Shown here in pieces: positions 53,887-63,002 of a stretch of DNA of 64,000 bases. The notes beneath the pieces were generated by a model, which worked only from the letters and a program-made list of their open reading frames with translations, did not search any database and had not been told where the DNA came from. Made by a program: the position numbers and the translations under genes. The number at the start of each line of letters is the position of its first letter. Position 1 is the stretch's first letter. The stretch lies in assembly GCF_014841115.1 (NCBI RefSeq), contig NZ_JACYTP010000014.1:62001-126000 (forward strand), read 5' to 3'. The DNA is from Photobacterium arenosum (GTDB lineage: Bacteria; Pseudomonadota; Gammaproteobacteria; Enterobacterales; Vibrionaceae).

Positions 53887-54765
53887 TTAAAGTGGCTGAC
53901 ATCTTGGGCATGGCGGTTTCGGCGTGCCCGGCACTCTCACATAACCTAAAGACATACCATCGGTATACTTTCCGTCAGACAAAGTAACGCTGACACTATT
54001 TATACCTGGATTAGCTGGCGTAACACTGATCGTTGTATTGCCCTGCAATGCACTCAGGCTCACAGATGTCGAGGCAGTCTGGCCATATAAATCATCCCGA
54101 ACACGAATAATCAAGCGGGCATTCACGCTGGTGTCCTTCGCTGCTGTTGAATATTTATCAATCAGGTACTGTATATTGGCCTGCACTTTGCCCGAAGCGT
54201 GGGTCGCACTTCCACTCACAATTCTTGGTTTTTTCTGTACCCAGACACCTTCAGCTGAACACATACCGCCAGCTCGGTTTATCCAAACCAGGCCGTAACC
54301 GTAAGTACGTGAAAACTTCATATTAAGATAGGAATTGGCATCGAGGTTTGATTTATCTTTGCCGACATAGCCGAACTCTGAATTGTTGAAATGCACGTTA
54401 GCATAGCGGTCAAATAAATTGCCTTTGGCACGGAATACTTCATCCTGAACCACATGCTTTGGCACTTCCACCCGCAAATAGTCAAACGAGTTGAAAAGGT
54501 TAATCAGCGACTCAAAAAAGTTGGCATATTCTTCCTGATTATAATCAGTTTGATCTGGGTTAGAAGGATCCGGGTAGGTTTGTGGATCATTATAAATATT
54601 GTAGCCACTCTCGACAGCACCCCTCACATCCTCTGATTTAAAATCATAAGATTTTACTCGTCCGTACTCACAGCCAGAGGGTAAATCAAAGTTACGAGCC
54701 TGAGCACTCACTGAAGTTACCGAGAGCGCTAAAGCAGCAAAAGTAAGACAGAATTTCAACTTCAT
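53887..54765 (-). CDS. Secreted protein of unknown function
   Basis: 292 residues from ATG 54765 (MKLKFCLTF), with AAGG about 9 nt upstream; two ATGs nearer the ribosome site are also possible. Signal peptide to about residue 22 (SVSAQA). The mature chain has a mixed alpha/beta part (NFFESLINLFNSFDYLRVEV), an Asn/Tyr-rich centre and an Ig-like C-terminal segment (ISVTPANPGINSVSVTLSDG). It ends in PPCPRCQPL with a CxxC pair. No family recognised. Confidence 0.7.
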   Translation of the reverse strand: MKLKFCLTFAALALSVTSVSAQARNFDLPSGCEYGRVKSYDFKSEDVRGAVESGYNIYNDPQTYPDPSNPDQTDYNQEEYANFFESLINLFNSFDYLRVEVPKHVVQDEVFRAKGNLFDRYANVHFNNSEFGYVGKDKSNLDANSYLNMKFSRTYGYGLVWINRAGGMCSAEGVWVQKKPRIVSGSATHASGKVQANIQYLIDKYSTAAKDTSVNARLIIRVRDDLYGQTASTSVSLSALQGNTTISVTPANPGINSVSVTLSDGKYTDGMSLGYVRVPGTPKPPCPRCQPL

Positions 54766-55463
54766 TGTCATCATCCTTGTGATCGTTCTGAATGGGAGTT
54801 TCATAACCCCATGATATGCACACAAACACACGTGCAACATCGCGATTGAACAGAATCAGAAATGATTAGGCAAGAAGAAACGCATAATAACGGGAAATTA
54901 TGAATAAATTTAATATATTGATCACATATGCATTTCATTAAATATAAGATTAGCTAAAGTGACAATGTCCCTCATGTATGGAGTCAAGATTTCAGTTTCA
55001 TATGCATCACACGCCTGTACTCCAGCTGAAATCTTCTTGTCTTCGATGTGTTTTTATCGTGGCAGTCTTGCCTTTGATATGATTCTTATCATGACCACCC
55101 GGTAATTTCCCCAACCGGGGTGTGGACTTCACACGTACATTATGCAAGCATAGTAAACAATAAGCATATCATTTATGATTTTTATGGATCTGAAGAGGGT
55201 TAATCGAAAGTATTCTTCAGCACGCGAACGGGGATTCATCCTATTCTGTGCATGCTTCGTAAGTACTGATTATTGGGGTAGACCATAAATTTTATAAAAA
55301 GATAAATACATGGATGCCAGACACAAGAGAATGAAGGTTAAGCTTCATGGATACGAATAGAGAAAAACTGACTTATCTTTATATGCACAGTTGATGAAAA
55401 CATACAGAACAAACTCAAGATTACATTGACAAAAACAATATAAATCAAATATTTAGGTTATTC
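54766..55463. other. AT-rich intergenic region with a 10-bp inverted repeat
   Basis: Nearly 700 bp without a gene. AAGATTTCAG (54986-54995) is mirrored by CTGAAATCTT (55026-55035) with a 30-nt loop, and a CCACCCGGT...ACCGGGGTGTGG arrangement follows near 55096-55125. It marks the left edge of an AT-rich segment reaching ~57.4 kb. Confidence 0.45.
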
Positions 55464-56324
55464 ATGAACAAATTAAACTGGGACGATTTAAAATTTTTTC
55501 TCACGTTATATGAAACAAATACAGTCAGTGTGGCAGCCAATCGGTTAAATGTGAACTATGCAACAGTATCAAGAAGAATTGACCGGTTAGAGAATGCTCT
55601 AAAACTAAAACTCTTTGACAGAACACAGGATGGGTTCATTTCTACGATTGAAGGGCGATTGCTTTACGATAAATCCATCACTATGAGAGACAAAATCAAC
55701 AGCCTCGAAGAAGAGCTCTCGCCTGAATCAAAGTTCAATCAAAATACTAAAATATCAATGGTTCCATTTTTAGCAGAACATTTCGTCATAGAAAATTTGC
55801 ATAGCTTGCACCAGAGGTTTCCCGAATTAAGGTTCGAAATTGACACTTCGAGTCGAAATGTCAACATATCTAAACAGGAAGCTGATATCGCTTTACGGAT
55901 GGAGTTGCCAGAAAAAGGCGAGTCCATTTGTAAAAAACTGGGTGAGATAGAATATGTGCTCTATGGTAACGAGTATTGGCTGGACAAACTCGTAAAAAAT
56001 GAAAACGTCAATATAATTACATACTCTAATCTGTATAGTCATCTGCCAGAATGTAAGTATCTCATCGAAAAATTTGGAACAAAGTCAATACGAATTCAAT
56101 CTGACTCTGTTTCAGCTCAAAAAAGAGCATCTGAAAGCGGTTATGGTATCTCGCTAATCCCAAGAATTGTACTTCGAAATGACTCCTATCCATTTATCAG
56201 GCCTTCGGAAGAAATATACCGTGAAATATGGATGCTAACCTCTAAGAAAACATCATATTCCACGCCTAAAAAACTTGTTATGGACGAGTTAGTCAGGATA
56301 TTCAGAAATGCATTTTCGAAATAA
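55464..56324 (+). CDS. LysR-family transcriptional regulator (AT-rich)
   Basis: 286 residues. The N-terminal HTH is clear: NTVSVAANRLNVNYATVSRR, then LKLFDRTQDGFISTIEGRLL. The effector domain has ESGYGISLIPRIVL near 225. Low GC for this window, and A/T-ending codons dominate. It is on the same strand as the isochorismatase-family hydrolase at 56798, with a small minus-strand gene between them; regulation of that hydrolase is a reasonable inference. Confidence 0.9.
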   Translation: MNKLNWDDLKFFLTLYETNTVSVAANRLNVNYATVSRRIDRLENALKLKLFDRTQDGFISTIEGRLLYDKSITMRDKINSLEEELSPESKFNQNTKISMVPFLAEHFVIENLHSLHQRFPELRFEIDTSSRNVNISKQEADIALRMELPEKGESICKKLGEIEYVLYGNEYWLDKLVKNENVNIITYSNLYSHLPECKYLIEKFGTKSIRIQSDSVSAQKRASESGYGISLIPRIVLRNDSYPFIRPSEEIYREIWMLTSKKTSYSTPKKLVMDELVRIFRNAFSK

Positions 56325-56583
56325 TAATGAATATTAAAATATAAATAATATTTGAGGATTCATCAATCACCCTGGAAGGGTCTGACAAACTGTCAAAAAA
56401 AGGTCCTGTTATTGACAACTCTAAATGCTTTATTTTTTCAAAAGCACTCAAAAAACCTTCTTCAAGTATTACATTTTTAATATTGCCCACATTTTGAATT
56501 GGCAGAGCATGAAAACTTCCATTCATCCTCTTCTTTGAACTTGCTAGCGATTCATATATTGGCAATCGAATCTTATCAACCAT
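56302..56583 (-). CDS. Small unrecognised protein with a strong ribosome-binding site
   Basis: 93 residues, MVDKIRLPIYESLASSKKRM followed by NGSFHALPIQNVGNIKNVIL and ending in a hydrophobic stretch IIYILIFIIISKMHF. An AGGAGG lies 5 nt upstream of the ATG at 56583, the best ribosome site in this stretch, which supports real expression despite small size. It overlaps the convergent LysR 3' end by 23 bp. The C-terminal hydrophobic tail suggests membrane association. No family recognised. Confidence 0.5.
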   Translation of the reverse strand: MVDKIRLPIYESLASSKKRMNGSFHALPIQNVGNIKNVILEEGFLSAFEKIKHLELSITGPFFDSLSDPSRVIDESSNIIYILIFIIISKMHF

Positions 56584-56797
56584 ATAACCTCCTGTTAATT
56601 ACAATTCAATTTAAAATATTCTTATCACTATAACTATGAGAATTTTTGCACATAGGTCGTGCGCCAACAGTTGGAATGGAATTGTAGTGGTAACGAATTG
56701 CTACAAGAATTTTTGCTCATCACGCATGCAAAATTGTTCGTTAACTATTCCGATAAATTTTCTTAGACTAGGCTTGAATTTAAAAAAGGAGTCTACA

Positions 56798-57397
56798 ATG
56801 AGTCATTTAAATACTTTACGGAAAATATCAGGCTTATCCGATAGCACGGTTGATTGGAACAATATGGTTCTTCTATATATAGACTTTCAAAATGAGTATG
56901 CTGACGGAAAGTTGAAGTTAGGCGAAAATGGTACACTTGCACTGGATAAAGCAAAAATGCTTCTTGATATTGCTCGTGATAAATCGACACCCGTCTTTCA
57001 TGTGTTGCATAAAGCGAGTTCAGCATCACCAGTGTTTAACTGTGAATCAACAATGTCTGATGTTATTCGATTAGTCGAACCATCTGAGAACGAACAAATC
57101 GTGCACAAAACCCTTCCAAACTCATTTTTTAACACAGAGTTAGAAGAGCTGATACGCTTGACTGGCCGTAAGCAAATTATTGTGGCTGGTTTCATGAGTC
57201 ATATGTGCGTTACAGCAACAACTATCAAAGCTGTTGAGCTTGGATACGACGTTATTGTTTGTGAAGATGCTTGTGCAACTCGAAGTCTTCCGGATCAAAA
57301 TAATAACGAGCTTGATGGGAAACTGGTTCATGATGTATCCATCGCGGCATTAAGTGATCGATATGCCACTATCATGAAACTTTCTGATTTTACATAA
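56798..57397 (+). CDS. Isochorismatase-family cysteine hydrolase
   Basis: 199 residues from ATG 56798 (MSHLNTLRK), with AAGGAG 7 nt upstream; the longer frame from 56636 has an implausible leader. The catalytic triad is readable: Asp29 in LLYIDFQN, Lys104 in VHKTLPNSF and Cys137 in GFMSHMCVTAT. The family includes nicotinamidases and isochorismatases; the exact substrate is unknown. AT-rich like the LysR gene upstream. A terminator follows at 57459. Confidence 0.92.
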   Translation: MSHLNTLRKISGLSDSTVDWNNMVLLYIDFQNEYADGKLKLGENGTLALDKAKMLLDIARDKSTPVFHVLHKASSASPVFNCESTMSDVIRLVEPSENEQIVHKTLPNSFFNTELEELIRLTGRKQIIVAGFMSHMCVTATTIKAVELGYDVIVCEDACATRSLPDQNNNELDGKLVHDVSIAALSDRYATIMKLSDFT

Positions 57398-57458
57398 CCT
57401 TCTGATCGGCGATCTCTTAACCCGATTCAACGTTAGAAATAAGATAAAAAGCAAATTT

Positions 57459-57485
57459 AACCTCCTTCTCTTTTGGAGGTTTTTT
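57459..57485 (+). terminator. Rho-independent terminator of the cysteine hydrolase gene
   Basis: AACCTCC (57459-57465) / GGAGGTT (57475-57481), 9-nt loop, followed by a T-run ending TTTTTTC. About 60 bp after the stop codon. Confidence 0.88.
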
Positions 57486-57796
57486 CTTTCTTACCGCAAT
57501 AAGAATTATAGTATCCGGCAATAGCCATCTCCCCCAGGGCGTAGAATGGGGGGCGTAGACAAAGGCTGAGATAACAAGATCACAGTTCAATTTCTTTCTT
57601 ACCATACAATGAGTTAATCGGTTCACATTTCAATTCAATTTCTCCGGTAACAGCATTTTCAGCGTTATTTTTTGTGCTATTTACAACTCACCTGGCTGGA
57701 TGAAATGTCCGCATCAGGTGTGTGAATAACCATAAACAATAACTCGATCCGTTCGGGAGTTATCTCTCTTGCAAAGGACGGCAAAAGGAAATTGAA
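57486..57796. promoter_or_regulatory. Upstream region of the pullulanase gene
   Basis: About 310 bp. A short hairpin TAACTC / GAGTTA (57740-57762) lies in the leader, and AAAAGGAAATTGAAATG provides a ribosome site. No MalT box was certain. Confidence 0.35.
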
Positions 57797-60391
57797 ATGA
57801 GAACCTTACCTACGCTTATTGTTGGTGCGACGCTGATCAGCGCCCCCGCACTCGCCGACTGGCATTTCCGGGGCACTCCGAACCAGTGGAACGCGGCAGC
57901 AATGACACAAATAACGACCACTCACTATCAAACCTGCCAGACATTTCTGCAAGGAGATGCTACCGGCGGTCCCCGGTTTAAAATCGACCGCTACGGTGAC
58001 TGGCAGGAAAGCTACCCCGCCGGCGATTACACGGTTGCCGGTGATCAGAACTACCGGATCGACTTTTATACCGACAGCCAGACGATTCTCACCATGCCGG
58101 TGGCCAGTTGCGACAGCCAGCCTCATGCGCAAAACTTCGCAACGCTGCATTTTCGCGGCACGACGAATCAATGGGCCGCAGAGGCAATGACTCTGGTCGA
58201 TCACAACACCTGGGCATTGTTAGTCCATTTTGACGGACAAACCAATCAGCGTTTTAAGTTTGACCTGACCGGAGACTGGTCGCAAAACTATGGTGACAAT
58301 CTAAACGACGGCGTGTTAGACGCGTCTGGCGATGACATCTATACCCAGGTCAACGGTGGATATCTGGTCACAGTGAACGACCAGACGCTGAACTATACCC
58401 TCACGCCCGTGACCCCATGTACCTCAGATTGCACCCCGCTTCCCACCCTCGGCGCACAGTATCAGCCTGATAAAACCACCTTTGCGATCTGGTCGCCGGA
58501 TCACAGCGATGTGACGGTTACCGTGAACGGCACAGAATACCCACTGAGCAAAGTGAGCGATGCCAACGGCTACACAGATATCTATCAGGTTGACGTCAGC
58601 GGCGATCTGCACCTGGCCGAGTACACCTTTAAAGTCAATGGCATTCCGGTGCGCGACCCATACGGGAAAATGGCAACACCCGGCACAGGAGACAGTGAAG
58701 CCATCAACATTGTGATGGACATGTCCCGCACTGCCCCTGACGGCGGCTGGGCTGAACGCCCGGCATTGTTGAACCGCGAAGATGCCGTGATTTATGAAGT
58801 TCATGTCCGCGATTTCACCATAGATGCCAGCTCTGGCGTCAGCGCAGACAAGCGCGGTAAGTTCCTGGGAATGGTCGAAAGCGGCTCCCGCTACAGCGGG
58901 TTGAAAACGGGGATTGATCACCTGGTTGATCTGGGCATCACTCACGTTCAGCTGCTGCCAGTCTATGATTTTGCCACCTGCGACGGACTTCCTGGCAGCG
59001 ATCCTTGTTACAACTGGGGTTATGATCCGCGCAATTACAACGTCCCGGAAGATCGCTATTCACAGGTACCGACCGACTACGAGGCTCGCGCCAGCGAGTT
59101 TAAAACCATGGTGAACGAGTTCCACAAAGCCGGGATCCGGGTCATCATGGATGTGGTGTACAACCACACTTATGCCAAAGAAATGTTTGAAAACATCAGC
59201 AGCCGCTATTACACCCCAACCGATCTTTCAGGTACCGGTAACGCCATTGATGCCGACCAGCCTATGGTCAGCCGCATGATTCAGGATTCACTGGCTTATT
59301 GGGTCGATGAATATGGCATTGATGGTTTTCGGTTCGACCTGATTGGCATTTTTTCTTTTCAGGAAGTGGAAAAGTGGGGGCGCGCGCTGAATCAACAATT
59401 CCCGGATCGTAATTTACTCCTTTACGGCGAACCCTGGAATGGTTACGCCAGTGATCCGAAAGAAGCACAACGTGTTCGTTACGGCACCACGCATAATATG
59501 GTGCAAGAGCATGTCGGCGTTTTCAACGGCGCGTATCGTGAAGCCCTGAAAGGGTCGAACGACGATACCCGGACGGGTTATATGTTCAACAATCTGGGCA
59601 GCGCCGATGCGGGCTGGTCCATCTATGATGGCATGCGCGGTTCAGCGTACGATCCCAATGACAGCCGCAACAGCACCTGGTTCAGAAACTTTGCCGCCGA
59701 TCCGGAGCAAAGCATCAACTATATTTCTGCCCATGATAATTTCGGCCTGTGGGATAAGGTGTATTTAAGCCTGTCGGGCAATGTTGTACAGAACAGCTCG
59801 CACCAGATTCTCAGCCTGACGCCACCGACCAGCCTCGATTATGCCAAACGCGTGGTGAATTTTGGCATGGGCATGGTGCTGACCAGTCAGGGCATCGGGT
59901 TTGTCCATGCCGGTGACGAATTCTTGCGGACCAAAACCGACAACGAACAGATGAGTTATCCGGATGCCTGGAATTTCGGTGCGCACGGCGGCACGCACAA
60001 TACCTACAATGCGCCGGACAGCTTTAACAGCATCAAGTGGCAGCGCCGTGCTGATAACGCAGCGACCTATGATTACTTCAAAGCACTGATCGCGCTGCGC
60101 CGTAATCACCCAGGCTTGCGCATGACCACGAATCAGGACATTGCCAATTACCTTACGGCCTCCCGACCGGCTGAGTTTGGCGGGCAACTGGTCACAGGTT
60201 TTATCACTTACCCGCAAGACACGCATAACCTGTTTGTGGTGTACAACAGCGGCAACAATCAGACCATCAGCTTGCCTGCAGGCGACTGGACGCTGGTTGC
60301 CGATGCATCAGGCGCCCGTCATCAGACTGGGTTATCCGGCAGTGTGGTGGTTGAAGGCACTGCGGTGACTGTGTTTACCCAACCCCGCTAA
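57797..60391 (+). CDS. Secreted type I pullulanase (GH13) with duplicated N-terminal starch-binding modules
   Basis: 864 residues with a signal peptide (about 1-20, ending ALA). Two ~95-residue modules follow, each opening WHFRGTPNQWNAAAMT / LHFRGTTNQWAAEAMT, resembling X25-type starch-binding domains. Then come a CBM48-like domain (about 220-310) and the GH13 barrel. Pullulanase hallmark: CYNWGYDPRNYNVPE. Catalytic residues lie in DGFRFDLIG (nucleophile Asp), LLYGEPW (Glu) and ISAHDN (Asp). It hydrolyses alpha-1,6 branches of starch and glycogen outside the cytoplasm. Next to an alpha-amylase gene 92 bp downstream. Confidence 0.93.
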   Translation: MRTLPTLIVGATLISAPALADWHFRGTPNQWNAAAMTQITTTHYQTCQTFLQGDATGGPRFKIDRYGDWQESYPAGDYTVAGDQNYRIDFYTDSQTILTMPVASCDSQPHAQNFATLHFRGTTNQWAAEAMTLVDHNTWALLVHFDGQTNQRFKFDLTGDWSQNYGDNLNDGVLDASGDDIYTQVNGGYLVTVNDQTLNYTLTPVTPCTSDCTPLPTLGAQYQPDKTTFAIWSPDHSDVTVTVNGTEYPLSKVSDANGYTDIYQVDVSGDLHLAEYTFKVNGIPVRDPYGKMATPGTGDSEAINIVMDMSRTAPDGGWAERPALLNREDAVIYEVHVRDFTIDASSGVSADKRGKFLGMVESGSRYSGLKTGIDHLVDLGITHVQLLPVYDFATCDGLPGSDPCYNWGYDPRNYNVPEDRYSQVPTDYEARASEFKTMVNEFHKAGIRVIMDVVYNHTYAKEMFENISSRYYTPTDLSGTGNAIDADQPMVSRMIQDSLAYWVDEYGIDGFRFDLIGIFSFQEVEKWGRALNQQFPDRNLLLYGEPWNGYASDPKEAQRVRYGTTHNMVQEHVGVFNGAYREALKGSNDDTRTGYMFNNLGSADAGWSIYDGMRGSAYDPNDSRNSTWFRNFAADPEQSINYISAHDNFGLWDKVYLSLSGNVVQNSSHQILSLTPPTSLDYAKRVVNFGMGMVLTSQGIGFVHAGDEFLRTKTDNEQMSYPDAWNFGAHGGTHNTYNAPDSFNSIKWQRRADNAATYDYFKALIALRRNHPGLRMTTNQDIANYLTASRPAEFGGQLVTGFITYPQDTHNLFVVYNSGNNQTISLPAGDWTLVADASGARHQTGLSGSVVVEGTAVTVFTQPR

Positions 60392-60483
60392 TTGCCTTGA
60401 TACGTGTCCCTGAATGTGAAGGGGCACGTATTCACAAACAAACAGAGATCAAACATTCAAAGCATAACGACAGGAATTGAAAC

Positions 60484-62508
60484 GTGAACAAAAGGATTGC
60501 TCATTCCACACTCTCATTACTGATAACTGCAGCGCTGGCGGGGTGCGGGAGCTCAACCCCATCTGCGGACGAAAACCCAACCATTGCGCCTTATGCCTGT
60601 AACACAAACGTTGCCGAGCAAAGCCAACAGCTACGGATTTACCAGACCATGGTCGAGAGCTTCATCGATGGTGACCCGAATATTGGTCATGGCACCGGCT
60701 ACGGCACCAGTCATCATCAGGGTGATTTGCAGGGGATTATCGACTCTCTGGATGATATCCAGTCGTTAGGTGTTAATGCGATTTGGCTGACGCCTGTGTT
60801 TGAGTCAGTGGCCAAAATAGGCCAGGACCACTGGGCAGACCGTTTGGATGCCACCGGCTATTATGCCACCGATTATTTTTCGATAGATCCGAAATTTGGC
60901 ACGATAGAGACCGCGAAAGCATTAGTCGAACAGGCCCATGCCCGGGGGTTATATGTGTTCTTTGACGGCGTGTTTGGTCACCACAAAGAGAATGTAGTGC
61001 CATCGCCAACCGGGAAACTGCCCGTGGGTGGCAGCAATCCGGTCAGCTACCCCGAGAGCCTGCCTTTTTATCAGGAAGTGGCAGCTTACTGGATAAAAAC
61101 ACTTAAAATCGATGGCTGGCGGTTGGATCAGGCTTATCAGGTGCCTCTGAAGGCCTGGCAGGATATTCGCCAGACAGTTGATGACGCATCGCAGTCGGTC
61201 ACTTACGTCAATCACCTTGGCGAAACAGTTCACCCGCTGGGTTACATGGTGGCTGAAATATGGAATAACGAAAACGTGATCAATCAGACTGGTTATGGCC
61301 CGCAAGGCACACCGGGGTTGTGTTCAGCCTTTGATTTTCCGGTCCGCTACCGATTAGTGGAAACCTTCGCCGTGAATGAAAACAGTAACGGCGGCAAAGG
61401 CGGCAGTTGGCTGGCAGAAGGCATGGATTTACATCGGCTTTATCCCGATCATGCCAAGCCCAATCTGATGCTGGGCAATCATGATCTCGTCCGCTTTGGT
61501 GATTTGCTGCAACGGGGCAATATTGCAGAACCCAGCGATGATCAATACTGGCAGCGCCATAAAGCAGCGATATCCTTCCTCGCCGCTTATACCGGCCCCA
61601 TCACCCTGTATTACGGCGATGAAATTGGTGATCAGGTTGAACATTTTGCCGGTAAAGTGCCGGGCGATATCTGCGCCATCCAAGGCTTATGTGATGATCA
61701 TGTGGCCCGTTCCAGTGGCAAGATTGACGGCGTCAGTGCCACGCTGAATGCACGCCAACGCGATCTCAAAGCCTATGTCACAGAGCTGATGACAATGCGG
61801 GCGGCGCACCCGGCGTTATACCAAGGCGAACGCCTCAATATTATGGCCAATGACAAGGTGTATGTGGATCGCAAGCAAAAAGATCAGGACGCTGTCGTTT
61901 ATCTGGTCAGCACCACAGACGCTTCGCAACAACTGGCTTTAAATGCGGAAATACTGGGCTCAGCCGGTGATTTGATTGACTTGCAAAGCGGTGAGCGCTT
62001 CCACGTCAGCAGTGGACACTACACTATTGCACTCAATGGCTTTGAAGCACGCTTCCTGCATATTGTCTCCCCAGTACAGCCTGCCGAGGATCTGACAGCC
62101 AAAGCCCTGATCTTAACGGGTACAGGCCTGATGGCAAAGTGCGATAATCCCACTGTGACTGAGCAAGGTCCGGTCAGCAAACCGCTGTATGTGGTGGGTG
62201 ATTTCACCGATTCAGGGTGGAAGCACAGAGACAACCGGCAGTTCGAATACAAAGGCCAGAACCTGTACCAGGTGGTAACCAATGAACAGGCCGGCAGTTT
62301 CCGTCTGCAGTACGCCAGTAAAGACTGGTCGCCTCAGTATACGGCCGAAGGGCTGGAACTCCGGCCGGGTCAGAAAACACCGCTCACGGCTGGCAGCTAT
62401 GGCAAAGACACAGCTGCCATGCTGCCTGAAGCCGGACGTTATGTGTGGAGCCTGACTTTCCAGGATAACGGCTTACCCGACGCTGTGATGGTGTCGAAAT
62501 GTGAGTAA
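60484..62508 (+). CDS. Alpha-amylase-family (GH13) lipoprotein
   Basis: 674 residues with a lipoprotein signal (LLITAALAGCGSS, lipidated Cys21). GH13 motifs: VFFDGVFGHH (I), GWRLDQAYQ (II, nucleophile Asp), YMVAEIW (III, Glu) and MLGNHDLVRF (IV, Asp). The C-terminal ~120 residues (after CDNPTVTEQG) form a second copy of the starch-binding-type fold seen in the pullulanase (LYVVGDFTDSGWKHRDNRQF). It should cleave alpha-1,4 links at the cell surface and work with the upstream pullulanase on branched glucans. A hairpin follows the stop codon. Confidence 0.9.
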   Translation: MNKRIAHSTLSLLITAALAGCGSSTPSADENPTIAPYACNTNVAEQSQQLRIYQTMVESFIDGDPNIGHGTGYGTSHHQGDLQGIIDSLDDIQSLGVNAIWLTPVFESVAKIGQDHWADRLDATGYYATDYFSIDPKFGTIETAKALVEQAHARGLYVFFDGVFGHHKENVVPSPTGKLPVGGSNPVSYPESLPFYQEVAAYWIKTLKIDGWRLDQAYQVPLKAWQDIRQTVDDASQSVTYVNHLGETVHPLGYMVAEIWNNENVINQTGYGPQGTPGLCSAFDFPVRYRLVETFAVNENSNGGKGGSWLAEGMDLHRLYPDHAKPNLMLGNHDLVRFGDLLQRGNIAEPSDDQYWQRHKAAISFLAAYTGPITLYYGDEIGDQVEHFAGKVPGDICAIQGLCDDHVARSSGKIDGVSATLNARQRDLKAYVTELMTMRAAHPALYQGERLNIMANDKVYVDRKQKDQDAVVYLVSTTDASQQLALNAEILGSAGDLIDLQSGERFHVSSGHYTIALNGFEARFLHIVSPVQPAEDLTAKALILTGTGLMAKCDNPTVTEQGPVSKPLYVVGDFTDSGWKHRDNRQFEYKGQNLYQVVTNEQAGSFRLQYASKDWSPQYTAEGLELRPGQKTPLTAGSYGKDTAAMLPEAGRYVWSLTFQDNGLPDAVMVSKCE

Positions 62509-62516
62509 ACAATTAA

Positions 62517-62541
62517 ATGGCGAGTGCGGTACGCTCGCCAT
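62517..62541 (+). terminator. Hairpin downstream of the amylase gene
   Basis: ATGGCGAG (62517-62524) / CTCGCCAT (62534-62541), eight pairs, 9-nt loop, 8 bp after the stop codon. No T-run follows. Confidence 0.55.
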
Positions 62542-63002
62542 GATCGGCTCAATCAAAACGTCAAAATAAAAACACATCCGCCTGCAACCCGGCTTCTGAA
62601 CCAGCATATTTCTGCCTCCAAATATTCTGATAGAATTAATAATAACTGCTAAAAATATCAATCACCTACTCAATAAAATAAAATATAAAACATACTTTTT
62701 TACATTCATTTACAACCCATAAAAAATAGATTGTTTTATTGTGACTATTCACACATAAAAGATCTTTTCTTCTAGATTAAATTTTTAATTACACGATGAT
62801 TGCGATCGGGGCGAACAGTTGTATATTTTGATATTTATCAATATGACAAATTATTTATCTATTAAATTTCACCGACTTAGAAAAAGTCAGAATTTAAAAA
62901 TCCTGGTAATGATAAATACATTCTATCCACCCACAAAAATCGACTCCATTTTAAAATGATGATTTTTATTTAAATATACATCACCACTCCCGGAGACATT
63001 AT
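62542..63002. promoter_or_regulatory. AT-rich upstream region of the MFS exporter
   Basis: About 460 bp, strongly AT-rich, no gene seen. It carries the promoter of the MFS gene; GGAG at 62992 is its ribosome site. Confidence 0.4.

Noticed and set aside
55096-55125. c-di-GMP (GEMM) riboswitch
   Set aside because: Hairpin-like CCACCCGGT...ACCGGGGTGTGG is present, but the conserved GEMM core bases are absent and the element is over 300 bp from a gene.
57530-57560. Possible MalT box (GGGGAGATGG-like, minus strand) before the pullulanase gene
   Set aside because: Only about seven of ten positions match, and it has no paired site at the usual spacing.
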